The translations under genes and the position numbers were made by a program. From assembly GCA_964506645.1 (NCBI GenBank), contig CAZDML010000109.1, positions 1 through 6,881 of the forward strand: a stretch of 6,881 nt of DNA, in the 5' to 3' direction. The notes beneath the pieces were generated by a model. The model saw nothing but the letters and a program-made list of their open reading frames with translations. It did not search any database and was not told where the DNA came from. This DNA is from CAZDML01 sp964506645. Lineage in GTDB: Bacteria > Elusimicrobiota > Elusimicrobia > 2-01-FULL-59-12. Position 1 is the first letter of the stretch; each line of letters begins with the position of its first letter. Of this stretch, positions 1 to 6,072 are shown piece by piece.

Positions 1-1731
1 CGGTTTCACGGTCACCAGATAGTTCGCCGAATGTTTGGGACTGTACGAGAGACGCACATTGCGATTGAAGCCAGAGGGCATCCCTTTGTTTTCCATAAAC
101 GTATAGTTCAGGCTATGGTCGAGCCATGACGTGAGGGCCTGTTTGCCTTCGACCTCGAGTCCCTGGCGTCGGGCGCTGCCGACATTGGTGGATCGGTAGG
201 TGAAAGCAGACGCCAGCGTCGTTTGAATCAAGTCCGAAACGATCGATTTAAATGCGGTCACGCGCAGGCTCTGTTTGGCATCATGCGCTTCAACGCCGGC
301 ATCATAGGACCATGACTTTTCCGGGCGAAGGCTGGGATTGCCGAAGAAGCTATAGAACCCGGGGGAGTTGGTATAGAGGTCGTCAAAAGTCGGCGCGCGG
401 AACGACCGAGCCGCTGAAGCGGAGAAACGTAGCCAGTCGGTGGCATCGGCCATTCCCAAGACGCGCGGATTCCACGTGTCTTTGAATTGGCTGTGATGAT
501 CGTAGCGGCCACTGGGAATCAGCTTAAAGACCTTATACGTAAACGATTTTTGGGCAAAAAGTCCCCAGCTTTCTGTCGACTTAATATAGGAACTGCCCGG
601 CGTCAGCAGATCCGTGTTATCGAGTCGGTCGCGTGTAAAGTTACCGCCGACCATGAAGTCCATCGGCAGATTAAATTGTGCTTCGCCACCTTTGGATTGT
701 TCATTACGGATGGTGTGAGACAGGTAACTGACAGGATCATTGTATTCGGCTTTACGTTCTTGACCGAAAAGTCGCAGGGCCATCTGCGATTCCATCGGCA
801 AAGGCAAGAGGTACGACGTGCGGATATAGCCGGAGTCGGTAATCTGCTTTGCTGCGGGTGTGCTGGCCAATTTTTCATCTTTATTGTTATAGCGATTGGG
901 TTGCAGAAAACCCGGATCACTTCCTGGGAGATTGGTGTTGGCGTGATAGGAGGCAATGTCAAAAAGGAGTTTCCCTCCTTTGCCCATCGACGCGCCCAGG
1001 TTCCCACCGATGTTGTGTGATCGAGAGTCCGAGTTGTCGCGGAATCCACTTTCCCACTGCTGGTTGCCGTAGAACGCGTAATCAAACATTTTCCAGCGCG
1101 AGGCAAAGTCCAGACGGTAGAGTTGTCCGCCAAACGAGCGCCCTTCGTAGCCCACATGGCTGATCGGGTGACCGGAGAAATTGGCGCGCTTCGTAATGAT
1201 GTTGACGACCCCGCCCATCGCGTTCGGTCCGTAGAGTGCGGAGGCACCGCCGCGGATGATTTCGATGTGGTCGATGGTTTCTACGGGGATTTCGGATAGG
1301 TCCGCAGCTCCGAGCGAGACCCCTTTTACCGAACGTCCATCGACCAAAACCAATGTTTGATTGCTGGAGTTCCCGCGGATACGGACGTTTTGAGCGCCGT
1401 AGGTCCCCCCATAATTGAGAATATCGATACTGGTTTCACGCGCGATGGCTTGTCCGGCGTTTACGGCATCGATTTTAGGGAATTTGTCGGCTTTGACGCT
1501 GGTGGCCACGGTTGGCAAGGTGTTTGCTGGAATTTGAGTGCGCGTCAGGGTGTAGAACACATCGCTCGCAGGTTTGGTCATGTCGCGATAATCGGGCTCG
1601 GTTCCCAACGGTGTTTTTGAGAGCTCTTCCGATGAGACCGTGGTGACAGGGGTGGCACTCTCTTTCTCCGCGGCATATGCCGGGAAATTCAAGGTGAGAA
1701 GACTCAGCAGCACGTACAGTTTATTTTTCAT
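1..1731 (-). CDS. btuB: TonB-dependent outer-membrane cobalamin receptor BtuB (3' end cut by window)
   Basis: Outer-membrane beta-barrel receptor that would bind B12 outside the cell and pass it to the periplasm using TonB/ExbBD energy. The frame is open from the ATG at 1731 to position 1 (577 codons, no stop), so the last barrel strands are missing. Residues 1-20 form a signal peptide ending AYA. A possible, divergent TonB box (DVFYTLTRT) lies at 57-65. The plug domain follows, with NVRIRG (115-120), LVLVDGR (127-133), IEIIRGGASALYG (156-168) and GGVVNIITK (173-181), all hallmarks of the family. The rest alternates like a barrel. A clear Shine-Dalgarno (AGGAAAGGA) precedes the ATG, 11 nt after btuD. 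The receptor class is certain. The B12 substrate is inferred from the btuFCD genes and the cobalamin riboswitch in the same transcript, since the receptor sequence alone could also suit siderophores. About 36 mature residues precede the TonB box, too short for a signalling domain. Confidence 0.9.
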   Translation of the reverse strand, partial: MKNKLYVLLSLLTLNFPAYAAEKESATPVTTVSSEELSKTPLGTEPDYRDMTKPASDVFYTLTRTQIPANTLPTVATSVKADKFPKIDAVNAGQAIARETSIDILNYGGTYGAQNVRIRGNSSNQTLVLVDGRSVKGVSLGAADLSEIPVETIDHIEIIRGGASALYGPNAMGGVVNIITKRANFSGHPISHVGYEGRSFGGQLYRLDFASRWKMFDYAFYGNQQWESGFRDNSDSRSHNIGGNLGASMGKGGKLLFDIASYHANTNLPGSDPGFLQPNRYNNKDEKLASTPAAKQITDSGYIRTSYLLPLPMESQMALRLFGQERKAEYNDPVSYLSHTIRNEQSKGGEAQFNLPMDFMVGGNFTRDRLDNTDLLTPGSSYIKSTESWGLFAQKSFTYKVFKLIPSGRYDHHSQFKDTWNPRVLGMADATDWLRFSASAARSFRAPTFDDLYTNSPGFYSFFGNPSLRPEKSWSYDAGVEAHDAKQSLRVTAFKSIVSDLIQTTLASAFTYRSTNVGSARRQGLEVEGKQALTSWLDHSLNYTFMENKGMPSGFNRNVRLSYSPKHSANYLVTVKP

Positions 1732-1742
1732 GATGTCCTTTC

Positions 1743-2540
1743 CTATTTTTTGTTGTGTGAGATCTGTGGTGACAGTACGGCATGACGCAGATGGGATCCG
1801 TTGCGCCATTCGACGTGCATCGGTGTTTCAAACACTCGCGAGAGCACGGTGGGGGTAAGAACCTCTTCAGGGGTTCCTACGGCTTGAAGCTGTCCCTGCT
1901 GCAGGCAGACCAGCCGCTTGCAGAAGGCACTGGCCAGCGTCAAATCATGAACTGCGCAGATAATCGTTAGTGATTGTTCGCGGTGTAAGTCGGCTAGGAG
2001 CTGAAACAAACTCCATTCGTGGCCGATGTCTAAATGGGCGGTTGGTTCATCGAGCAACAGGACTTTCGGTTGCTGGGCCAGAGCGCGAGCTAAAAGAACA
2101 CGCTGCCTTTCACCGCTGGAGAGCTCATGAATGGAACGATCCTTCAAATGCAGAAGATCCGTACGCTTCATCACACTCTGCGCGATGGCGCGGTCTGAAG
2201 GAGATTCAGACCATGACCAAGAGGTGTACGGCGTACGCCCCATGAGAACAATGTGTTCAACGGTGTACGGAAAAACGAAATAATCCTCCGAAGAAACCAC
2301 GGCAATATTTTTAGCGCGTTCCGGGATCGGCCATTGGGTAAAGGGTCTTTCAAGGAGCGTCAGCGTCCCCGCACTGGGACTGATCACACCGCTCAAGAGT
2401 TTGAGGAGCGTTGATTTGCCAGAACTGTTCGGACCGATCAGCCCGAGAAAATCGCCGGATGGGACAGTCAGAGCGATGTCTTGCAGCACGGGACGTTCCC
2501 CATACTGGAACTCGATGCCGGTGAGTTGATAGGCGTTCAA
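1743..2540 (-). CDS. btuD: Cobalamin ABC transporter ATP-binding protein BtuD
   Basis: Cytoplasmic ATPase (265 aa, normal family length) that powers BtuC. The nucleotide-binding domain is complete: Walker A GPNSSGKST (36-44), signature LSSGERQR (140-147), Walker B VLLLDEP (160-166) with catalytic E165, D-loop HLD (169-171) and H-loop His198 in AVHD. Compared without gaps to FecE/BtuD-type proteins, the Q-loop position holds Ser84 (VVSSED) instead of glutamine, which is unusual. The start codon is TTG and shares a TTGA overlap with the btuC stop codon. A strong purine-rich Shine-Dalgarno (AAGGGGG) at about 8 nt supports this start. The stop TAG is 11 nt before btuB. The ATPase class is certain. 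FecE/HmuV-type iron or haem ATPases look alike, and assignment to B12 rests on the operon and its riboswitch. Confidence 0.93.
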   Translation of the reverse strand: MNAYQLTGIEFQYGERPVLQDIALTVPSGDFLGLIGPNSSGKSTLLKLLSGVISPSAGTLTLLERPFTQWPIPERAKNIAVVSSEDYFVFPYTVEHIVLMGRTPYTSWSWSESPSDRAIAQSVMKRTDLLHLKDRSIHELSSGERQRVLLARALAQQPKVLLLDEPTAHLDIGHEWSLFQLLADLHREQSLTIICAVHDLTLASAFCKRLVCLQQGQLQAVGTPEEVLTPTVLSRVFETPMHVEWRNGSHLRHAVLSPQISHNKK

Positions 2541-3478
2541 AAGACTTCCCCCTTCTTTTTTCGCAGCAAATAGATGAAGAACGGGCCACCGCAGAGAGCG
2601 GCCATAATCCCCACAGGAATTTCATGCGGCGCGGCCAGCGTGCGGGCGGCCGTATCCAGCACAATTAAAAGGAAGGCGCCTCCCAACGCAGAGGCGGGAA
2701 TCAGCACACGGTGATCGGGTCCATAGAGCAGCCGTAAGCAATGTGGCACGATGAGACCGATAAAGCCGATGGTCCCTGAGACTGAGACCGCCGCGGCCAC
2801 AAGAATAGAGGCGATGAAAAAAAGAATCCGTTTGGTTTTTTCCGGGGCAATCCCCAGATGCTGGGCGGGTTCATCGCCCAGGGCGAGGATATTCAAAGAC
2901 CGGGACATCGCCCAGGCCGCAGCCAAGCCCGTGAGAATCAGGAGTGCGGATATTTTCAACAGAGGAGGATCGTAATAACTCAAACTCCCCATCAAGAAGT
3001 AAAGCGTTGAAAGGGATTCTCGGAAAAAGAGCGAAAAGCACAGAAACACGATGGAGTTTAAAAAGGTACTGACCACGACGCCTGCCAAAATGAGCGTTTG
3101 CACAGGTGTTTTGCCGCGCGTTCGGGCGATACGGTCGACCGCGATAATAGCGCCGATCGACCCCACCAAGGCGCAGCTATAAAGGAGAGTGGGTTGGTGA
3201 AAATGCAGAATCCCGGCCACTATGATGCCAAGGTACGCTCCGCTTGAGGTCCCCAGAATATACGGATCGGCCAGCGGGTTGCGCAGGAGTCCCTGATAGA
3301 TCGTTCCGGCGGTGGCCAGAGCCATGCCGACTAAAAAACCCAAGATGACCCGGGGTAGCCGAAGCTGCAGGATAATTTCATGCGTCGCACTGACTGGCCC
3401 CAGCCACAGGGACAGTACGCCCGCAGCGATGACGAGTCCGAACAGGACAACGAGCGTGCGTGGCGCCAGACGGTTCAT
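2537..3478 (-). CDS. btuC: Cobalamin ABC transporter permease BtuC (FecCD family)
   Basis: Inner-membrane permease (313 aa) forming the B12 translocation channel as a homodimer with two BtuD subunits. It is strongly hydrophobic throughout, consistent with the roughly ten membrane helices of the FecCD family. Family motifs appear in order: RLPRVILGFLVG (40-51), GLLRNPLADPYILGTSSGA (63-81), the cytoplasmic coupling segment LNILALGDEPAQHLG (195-209) that contacts the ATPase, GFIGLIVPHCLRLL (238-251) with GPDHR (253-257), and a C-terminal IPVGIMAALCGGPFF before a KKK tail. The ATG overlaps the btuF stop codon (ATGA), and the stop overlaps the TTG start of btuD, so translation is probably coupled across all three genes. 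FecCD permeases also carry haem and siderophores. The B12 assignment comes from the adjacent BtuF-like protein and the riboswitch. Confidence 0.95.
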   Translation of the reverse strand: MNRLAPRTLVVLFGLVIAAGVLSLWLGPVSATHEIILQLRLPRVILGFLVGMALATAGTIYQGLLRNPLADPYILGTSSGAYLGIIVAGILHFHQPTLLYSCALVGSIGAIIAVDRIARTRGKTPVQTLILAGVVVSTFLNSIVFLCFSLFFRESLSTLYFLMGSLSYYDPPLLKISALLILTGLAAAWAMSRSLNILALGDEPAQHLGIAPEKTKRILFFIASILVAAAVSVSGTIGFIGLIVPHCLRLLYGPDHRVLIPASALGGAFLLIVLDTAARTLAAPHEIPVGIMAALCGGPFFIYLLRKKKGEVF

Positions 3479-4281
3479 CGCTTAGGCTCCAGAGATTCCA
3501 TTCGCGATATGAGTGCTTCCATGCCTTCGACAATGCGTGGGCTAGGATGGGTCAGTGTGTGAGGGATATCATCGAGAATCCGTCCCTGGCGTACGGCAGG
3601 GAGGGAGGCCCAGCCAGGACGCTTGGCAATGACACTCTTGGGCATGGAGAAAGCAATAATCAGTTCCGGTTTGCGTGCCACAACGGATTCTGAGGACACT
3701 TGTCCCGCGATGGCCTTCAATTCGGCGAAAATATTATCTCCCCCGCACAACAGGACGGCTTCGCTGATGAAATCGTTGGCGCTGACGGTCCACAGACCGG
3801 TGTCAATCTCTATAAAGGTCGAAAATCGGCGAGGCAGCGCTCTGCCACGTTTGGCGATCTGATCGATGCGGGTTTTCATTGAACGAATGACCGGTTCCGC
3901 GGCTTTCGGCTGGCCAATCGCATCGGCGACCTGCCGAATGGCGACATCAATGTCGCTTAAGCGTTGAGGCACGGCCACTTCAATCACCCGGTAGCCCATG
4001 CGTCGCAATTCTGGGACGGTTTTTACGTTCTCCCAGTTCCCCCCGAGAATCACATCCGGTTTCAATGAGACAATGAGTTCCATGGAGGGATTTAAAAAGT
4101 CACCGATGACCTTACGTCCCGGCTTGGTTTCATCAAAAATAGTGACGCCGACAATCTCCTCCCCCGCGCCCAGGGCTTCGACAATTTCCGTATTGCTTGG
4201 AACCAGCGAGACAATACGCAGCGCCCAGCTGAACACTGGACAGACAAGCAGACCGAAGAGAAGAAGCGTCGTTTTAAGCAT
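3475..4281 (-). CDS. btuF: Periplasmic cobalamin-binding protein BtuF
   Basis: Periplasmic cobalamin-binding protein (268 aa) that delivers B12 to BtuC. Residues 1-20 are a signal peptide (K3, hydrophobic core, cleavage after SWA). No lipobox is present at Cys14, so it should be soluble. The mature protein starts with the BtuF/FepB-type strand RIVSLVPSNTEIVEALG (22-38), followed by GAGEEIVGVT and NPSMELIVSLKPDVILGG (64-81). A long charged helix then links two lobes, the class III binding-protein layout. An in-frame ATG exists at 4395, but that reading would put the leader's intrinsic terminator inside the gene and bury the signal peptide, so the ATG at 4281 is chosen. No strong Shine-Dalgarno is visible before it. 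First gene of the operon, overlapping btuC by ATGA. Substrate specificity is inferred mainly from the riboswitch. Confidence 0.92.
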   Translation of the reverse strand: MLKTTLLLFGLLVCPVFSWALRIVSLVPSNTEIVEALGAGEEIVGVTIFDETKPGRKVIGDFLNPSMELIVSLKPDVILGGNWENVKTVPELRRMGYRVIEVAVPQRLSDIDVAIRQVADAIGQPKAAEPVIRSMKTRIDQIAKRGRALPRRFSTFIEIDTGLWTVSANDFISEAVLLCGGDNIFAELKAIAGQVSSESVVARKPELIIAFSMPKSVIAKRPGWASLPAVRQGRILDDIPHTLTHPSPRIVEGMEALISRMESLEPKR

Positions 4282-4324
4282 GAATGAATGTTTGAAAGCC
4301 AGGCGGGATGAAACGGCAGCCAAT

Positions 4325-4353
4325 AAAAAACCCAACTTCCAAAAGAAGTCGGG
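4325..4353 (-). terminator. Riboswitch-controlled intrinsic terminator before btuF
   Basis: On the minus strand, CCCGACTTC (4353-4345) and GAAGTTGGG (4339-4331) form a 9-bp stem with one G-T pair around a TTTTG loop, immediately followed by six T (4330-4325). This is a textbook Rho-independent terminator. It lies between the cobalamin aptamer and the btuF start at 4281, so it should stop transcription of btuFCDB when B12 is bound. Confidence 0.92.
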
Positions 4354-4392
4354 CTCGTCGTGTGCTGCATGAAGAGTCCCTTCCCGCGAAGG
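4345..4392 (-). promoter_or_regulatory. Riboswitch expression platform: candidate P13 hairpin and antiterminator
   Basis: CCTTC-GCGG-GAAGG (4392-4379) is a perfect 5-bp hairpin. Its loop GCGG, plus the adjacent G, can pair with CCCGC (4480-4476) in the aptamer's L5 loop, matching the L5-L13 kissing interaction known in cobalamin riboswitches. The hairpin's 3' arm and the bases after it (GAAGGGACTC, 4383-4374) can instead pair with GAGCCCGACTTC (4356-4345): GAAG/CTTC, GG/CC and CTC/GAG, with a 2-nt bulge and one mismatch. That would break both the hairpin and the terminator, so it is a candidate antiterminator. The pairings are read directly. Their use as a switch is inferred. Confidence 0.6.
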
Positions 4393-4425
4393 CAATGACC
4401 GCGACGTATGCGGTTCGTTATAAAA

Positions 4426-4517
4426 GGCTGTCAGTAGACCGGACTCGTCCGCCGACCATCGGCGGAATTACCGTTGCGGGGCAGTCCCAGGATTCCTCTG
4501 GAGTTCCTCTGCCAGCC
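4426..4517 (-). promoter_or_regulatory. Cobalamin riboswitch aptamer (compact form)
   Basis: The leader RNA of btuFCDB carries the cobalamin core. GGCTG (4517-4513) pairs with CAGCC (4430-4426) to close the aptamer. Inside lie AGAGGAACTCCAGAGGAATCC, the hallmark GACTGCCCCGCAACGGTAA (4486-4468), and a 3' part starting GAGTCCGG (4445-4438). Between these a hairpin, CCGCCGA-TGG-TCGGCGG (4465-4449), takes the place of the long peripheral arm. The GCCACTG and GGGAAGG elements of large class I aptamers are absent, so this is a short, class II-like architecture. It sits just downstream of a promoter and upstream of a terminator, which predicts that B12 represses transcription of the uptake operon. 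The cobalamin-riboswitch call is firm; the exact subclass and preferred cobalamin form are not. Confidence 0.92.
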
Positions 4518-4546
4518 CTGTGTATGAAAGAACGGACAACGCAAGG

Positions 4547-4577
4547 ATTATAAACCCAAGCGGTGTGAGGGTGTCAA
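4547..4577 (-). promoter_or_regulatory. Sigma70-type promoter of the btuFCDB operon
   Basis: A perfect -35 box TTGACA (4577-4572) and a perfect -10 TATAAT (4552-4547) are separated by 19 bp. Reading the -10 as TTTATA gives the usual 17-bp spacing. Transcription would start near 4540, about 20 nt before the riboswitch. The -35 box begins 5 bp after the stop codon of the upstream gene, so the B12 operon has its own promoter and is not simply a continuation of that gene. Confidence 0.8.
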
Positions 4578-4582
4578 GGAAT

Positions 4583-5980
4583 TTATTTGTTTGGGGTCGC
4601 GCCGAGGAAAAAGGGATTGATCTTTTGTTCGACCAAGATGCGCCAGGCGGTCGAGCTCAGGGCGGGAAAGGGGGTTGCGGTCCATCCATCCAGGAACGTC
4701 TTGCCGGCCCGTGACGCATACGGGTAAGAGATCTGGCCTTTGCTGTTCTTGATCTGCGCCTTGTCGAGTTCGACTAGAATGCTATCGGCTTTTTCGGTGT
4801 TGCCCAGAGTGCGATAGGCCGCAGCCACACCCAGACTCCACTCAAAACTGATCGGTGAAATACGGCTACCGAACGTATATCCAGAAATTTTTTGAACCGT
4901 GTTTTCCACGAGGACCTCTTGGTTGGCGAGGTACGCTTTATTTTCGACGGCGTCCATGAGCTTCTGCAGGTCGATGGTGTCAAGCTTGTTGTCTTTGAAA
5001 AAGTCCGGCGCCATGGATTTTACGGCCGATAGGGCCAAGACGCCCCAGCTGCTGGTATCCGTCGCAAACACCAGGTCATTCTCCCCGCGGTTAAACCGGA
5101 ATTCCTTCGGGTTGTAAGCAGAATCCACCAGCCAGTGCGCGACTTTAGCCGCCGTTTTGTCGAATCCTGCTTTCGGGTCCTGGGTGTGGCGCATGATGAG
5201 ATAGGCCAACGCATCCAAATTGTGTTCGGTGGATGCCCAGGGTTTATCCGGCCCGCCTCGGATAGATCCGTCGGTAATCTGATTGCGCTGGATGTAACTG
5301 TCCATGCGTTTGAGTAGTTCATCAAAATCGTTGGAACCTGTTGTTTTTTTGTAGTGCGCTGCTGCAAGGCCGACCCAGATAGCTTCCCCGCTGAACACGT
5401 TGTTGCTTTCGAGATTGGATTTTCCAGGAACAAAGTGCAGTTCTTGAATTCGCGTCAGAATTTTTTTTGCTTTGTCTTCTTGCTTATTGTTCAAAAAGAC
5501 GATGGCGGCCAGAGCTTGGTCATATGTGTTGGCTAGGTCACGCAGAAAATCCTGCGCGTTGGCATCGACTTTGGCCACATCCGGATCTTTGGCTTCCGGG
5601 ACTTCAAAGCTAAGCACTTCATCTTTATCTAGACGCCCGAGGATCCAGTCCAGCCAGGACTGCGTTTTCGTTGTGGCTTGCAACATGTGATTGCCGGAGA
5701 GATCTGCATCCGGTGGCGGAGAGATCCGTGTCTGAACGTTGCGGTAGTACGCTGCACCAGCGCTGACATCGATCCGGCGCGTGTGTGGGGCATGTTGCAA
5801 GGCGCGGGTCTCCCCCTGTGCGGACTTCTGCAACTGATCGGCGGTGCGTACGGAATAGTCCGAGGGCTGAAACTTGGGATCGGGCGCAATCGTCATCTCT
5901 GCTGATGTGCTGTGAAGAACGCCAATCAAGCAGAGGGCAAGAACACGAAGACGAACAGGATAGCGCACGGGAGTGCTCAT
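4583..5980 (-). CDS. Secreted alpha/alpha-toroid-like protein of unknown function
   Basis: 465 aa. Residues 1-27 look like a Sec signal peptide (basic start, hydrophobic 13-22, cleavage after STSA), with no lipobox, so the product is periplasmic or secreted. Residues about 28-130 are a poorly conserved-looking linker rich in charged and Pro residues. From about 150 onward there are repeated pairs of amphipathic helices joined by loops rich in aromatic and acidic residues: YDQALAAIVFLNN (153-165), GEAIWVGLAAAHY (198-210), KPWASTEHNLDALAYLI (246-262), ATDTSSWGVLAL (306-317), FEWSLGVAAAYRTLG (379-393) and SSTAWRILVEQKINPF (442-457). This pattern fits an alpha/alpha-toroid (six-hairpin) fold, seen in many glycoside hydrolases, lyases and some binding proteins. 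E252, D256 and D308 are conspicuous acidic residues but no catalytic role can be assigned. AAGGA precedes the ATG at unusually short spacing. It is transcribed toward the B12 operon, which has its own promoter, so any functional link is speculative. Confidence 0.85.
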   Translation of the reverse strand: MSTPVRYPVRLRVLALCLIGVLHSTSAEMTIAPDPKFQPSDYSVRTADQLQKSAQGETRALQHAPHTRRIDVSAGAAYYRNVQTRISPPPDADLSGNHMLQATTKTQSWLDWILGRLDKDEVLSFEVPEAKDPDVAKVDANAQDFLRDLANTYDQALAAIVFLNNKQEDKAKKILTRIQELHFVPGKSNLESNNVFSGEAIWVGLAAAHYKKTTGSNDFDELLKRMDSYIQRNQITDGSIRGGPDKPWASTEHNLDALAYLIMRHTQDPKAGFDKTAAKVAHWLVDSAYNPKEFRFNRGENDLVFATDTSSWGVLALSAVKSMAPDFFKDNKLDTIDLQKLMDAVENKAYLANQEVLVENTVQKISGYTFGSRISPISFEWSLGVAAAYRTLGNTEKADSILVELDKAQIKNSKGQISYPYASRAGKTFLDGWTATPFPALSSTAWRILVEQKINPFFLGATPNK

Positions 5981-6030
5981 TTCCTTAAGTATAGATACTA
6001 GCGGTTGTGGGGGCTATGAACCAGAAGGGC

Positions 6031-6072
6031 AAAAAGGGAGGGCCAATTGGCCCAGGTGTTTTCTGGGCCTGG
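6031..6072 (-). terminator. Probable intrinsic terminator after the 215-aa gene
   Basis: Right after the stop codon at 6073-6075, the minus strand has GGCCCAG (6069-6063) pairing with CTGGGCC (6055-6049) around a 7-nt loop. The stem can be extended by CCA/TGG across a 3-nt bulge. A perfect 14-bp palindrome GGGCCAATTGGCCC (6053-6040) overlaps its 3' arm, and TTTTT follows at 6035-6031. The T-run is separated from the palindrome by TCCC, so termination may be weak. The two hairpins exclude each other. Confidence 0.45.

Noticed and set aside
487..1020. Long plus-strand open frame (177 codons) opposite btuB.
   Set aside because: It is antisense to a continuous, clearly recognisable TonB receptor frame and its peptide has no recognisable domain; it is a shadow of that gene.
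603..1247. Minus-strand open frame of 214 codons inside btuB, in another frame.
   Set aside because: The peptide is low-quality (Ser/Thr/Arg-rich, no domain), whereas the overlapping btuB frame shows plug and barrel motifs without interruption.
4237..4245. BtuF as a lipoprotein (Cys14 in LLVCP).
   Set aside because: The residue before Cys is Val, not Gly/Ala/Ser, and a better signal peptidase I site (SWA) follows.
4282..4395. An N-terminally extended btuF starting at the ATG at 4395.
   Set aside because: The extra 38 codons run through the riboswitch terminator and would place residues in front of an otherwise normal signal peptide; the ATG at 4281 fits both.
4583..4583. Placing the 465-aa gene in the B12 riboswitch operon.
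   Set aside because: Its stop codon precedes the promoter and riboswitch, so it is not controlled by that switch, although read-through into the leader is possible.
5461..5468. Run of eight T (eight A on the coding strand) inside the 465-aa gene as a possible frameshift.
   Set aside because: The helix-rich reading frame continues coherently on both sides (DKAKKILTRIQEL), so there is no sign of a shift.
5988..5993. TATACT as a -10 box for the 465-aa gene.
   Set aside because: It is only about 8 bp from the ATG and has no matching -35, so transcription would start at or inside the start codon.
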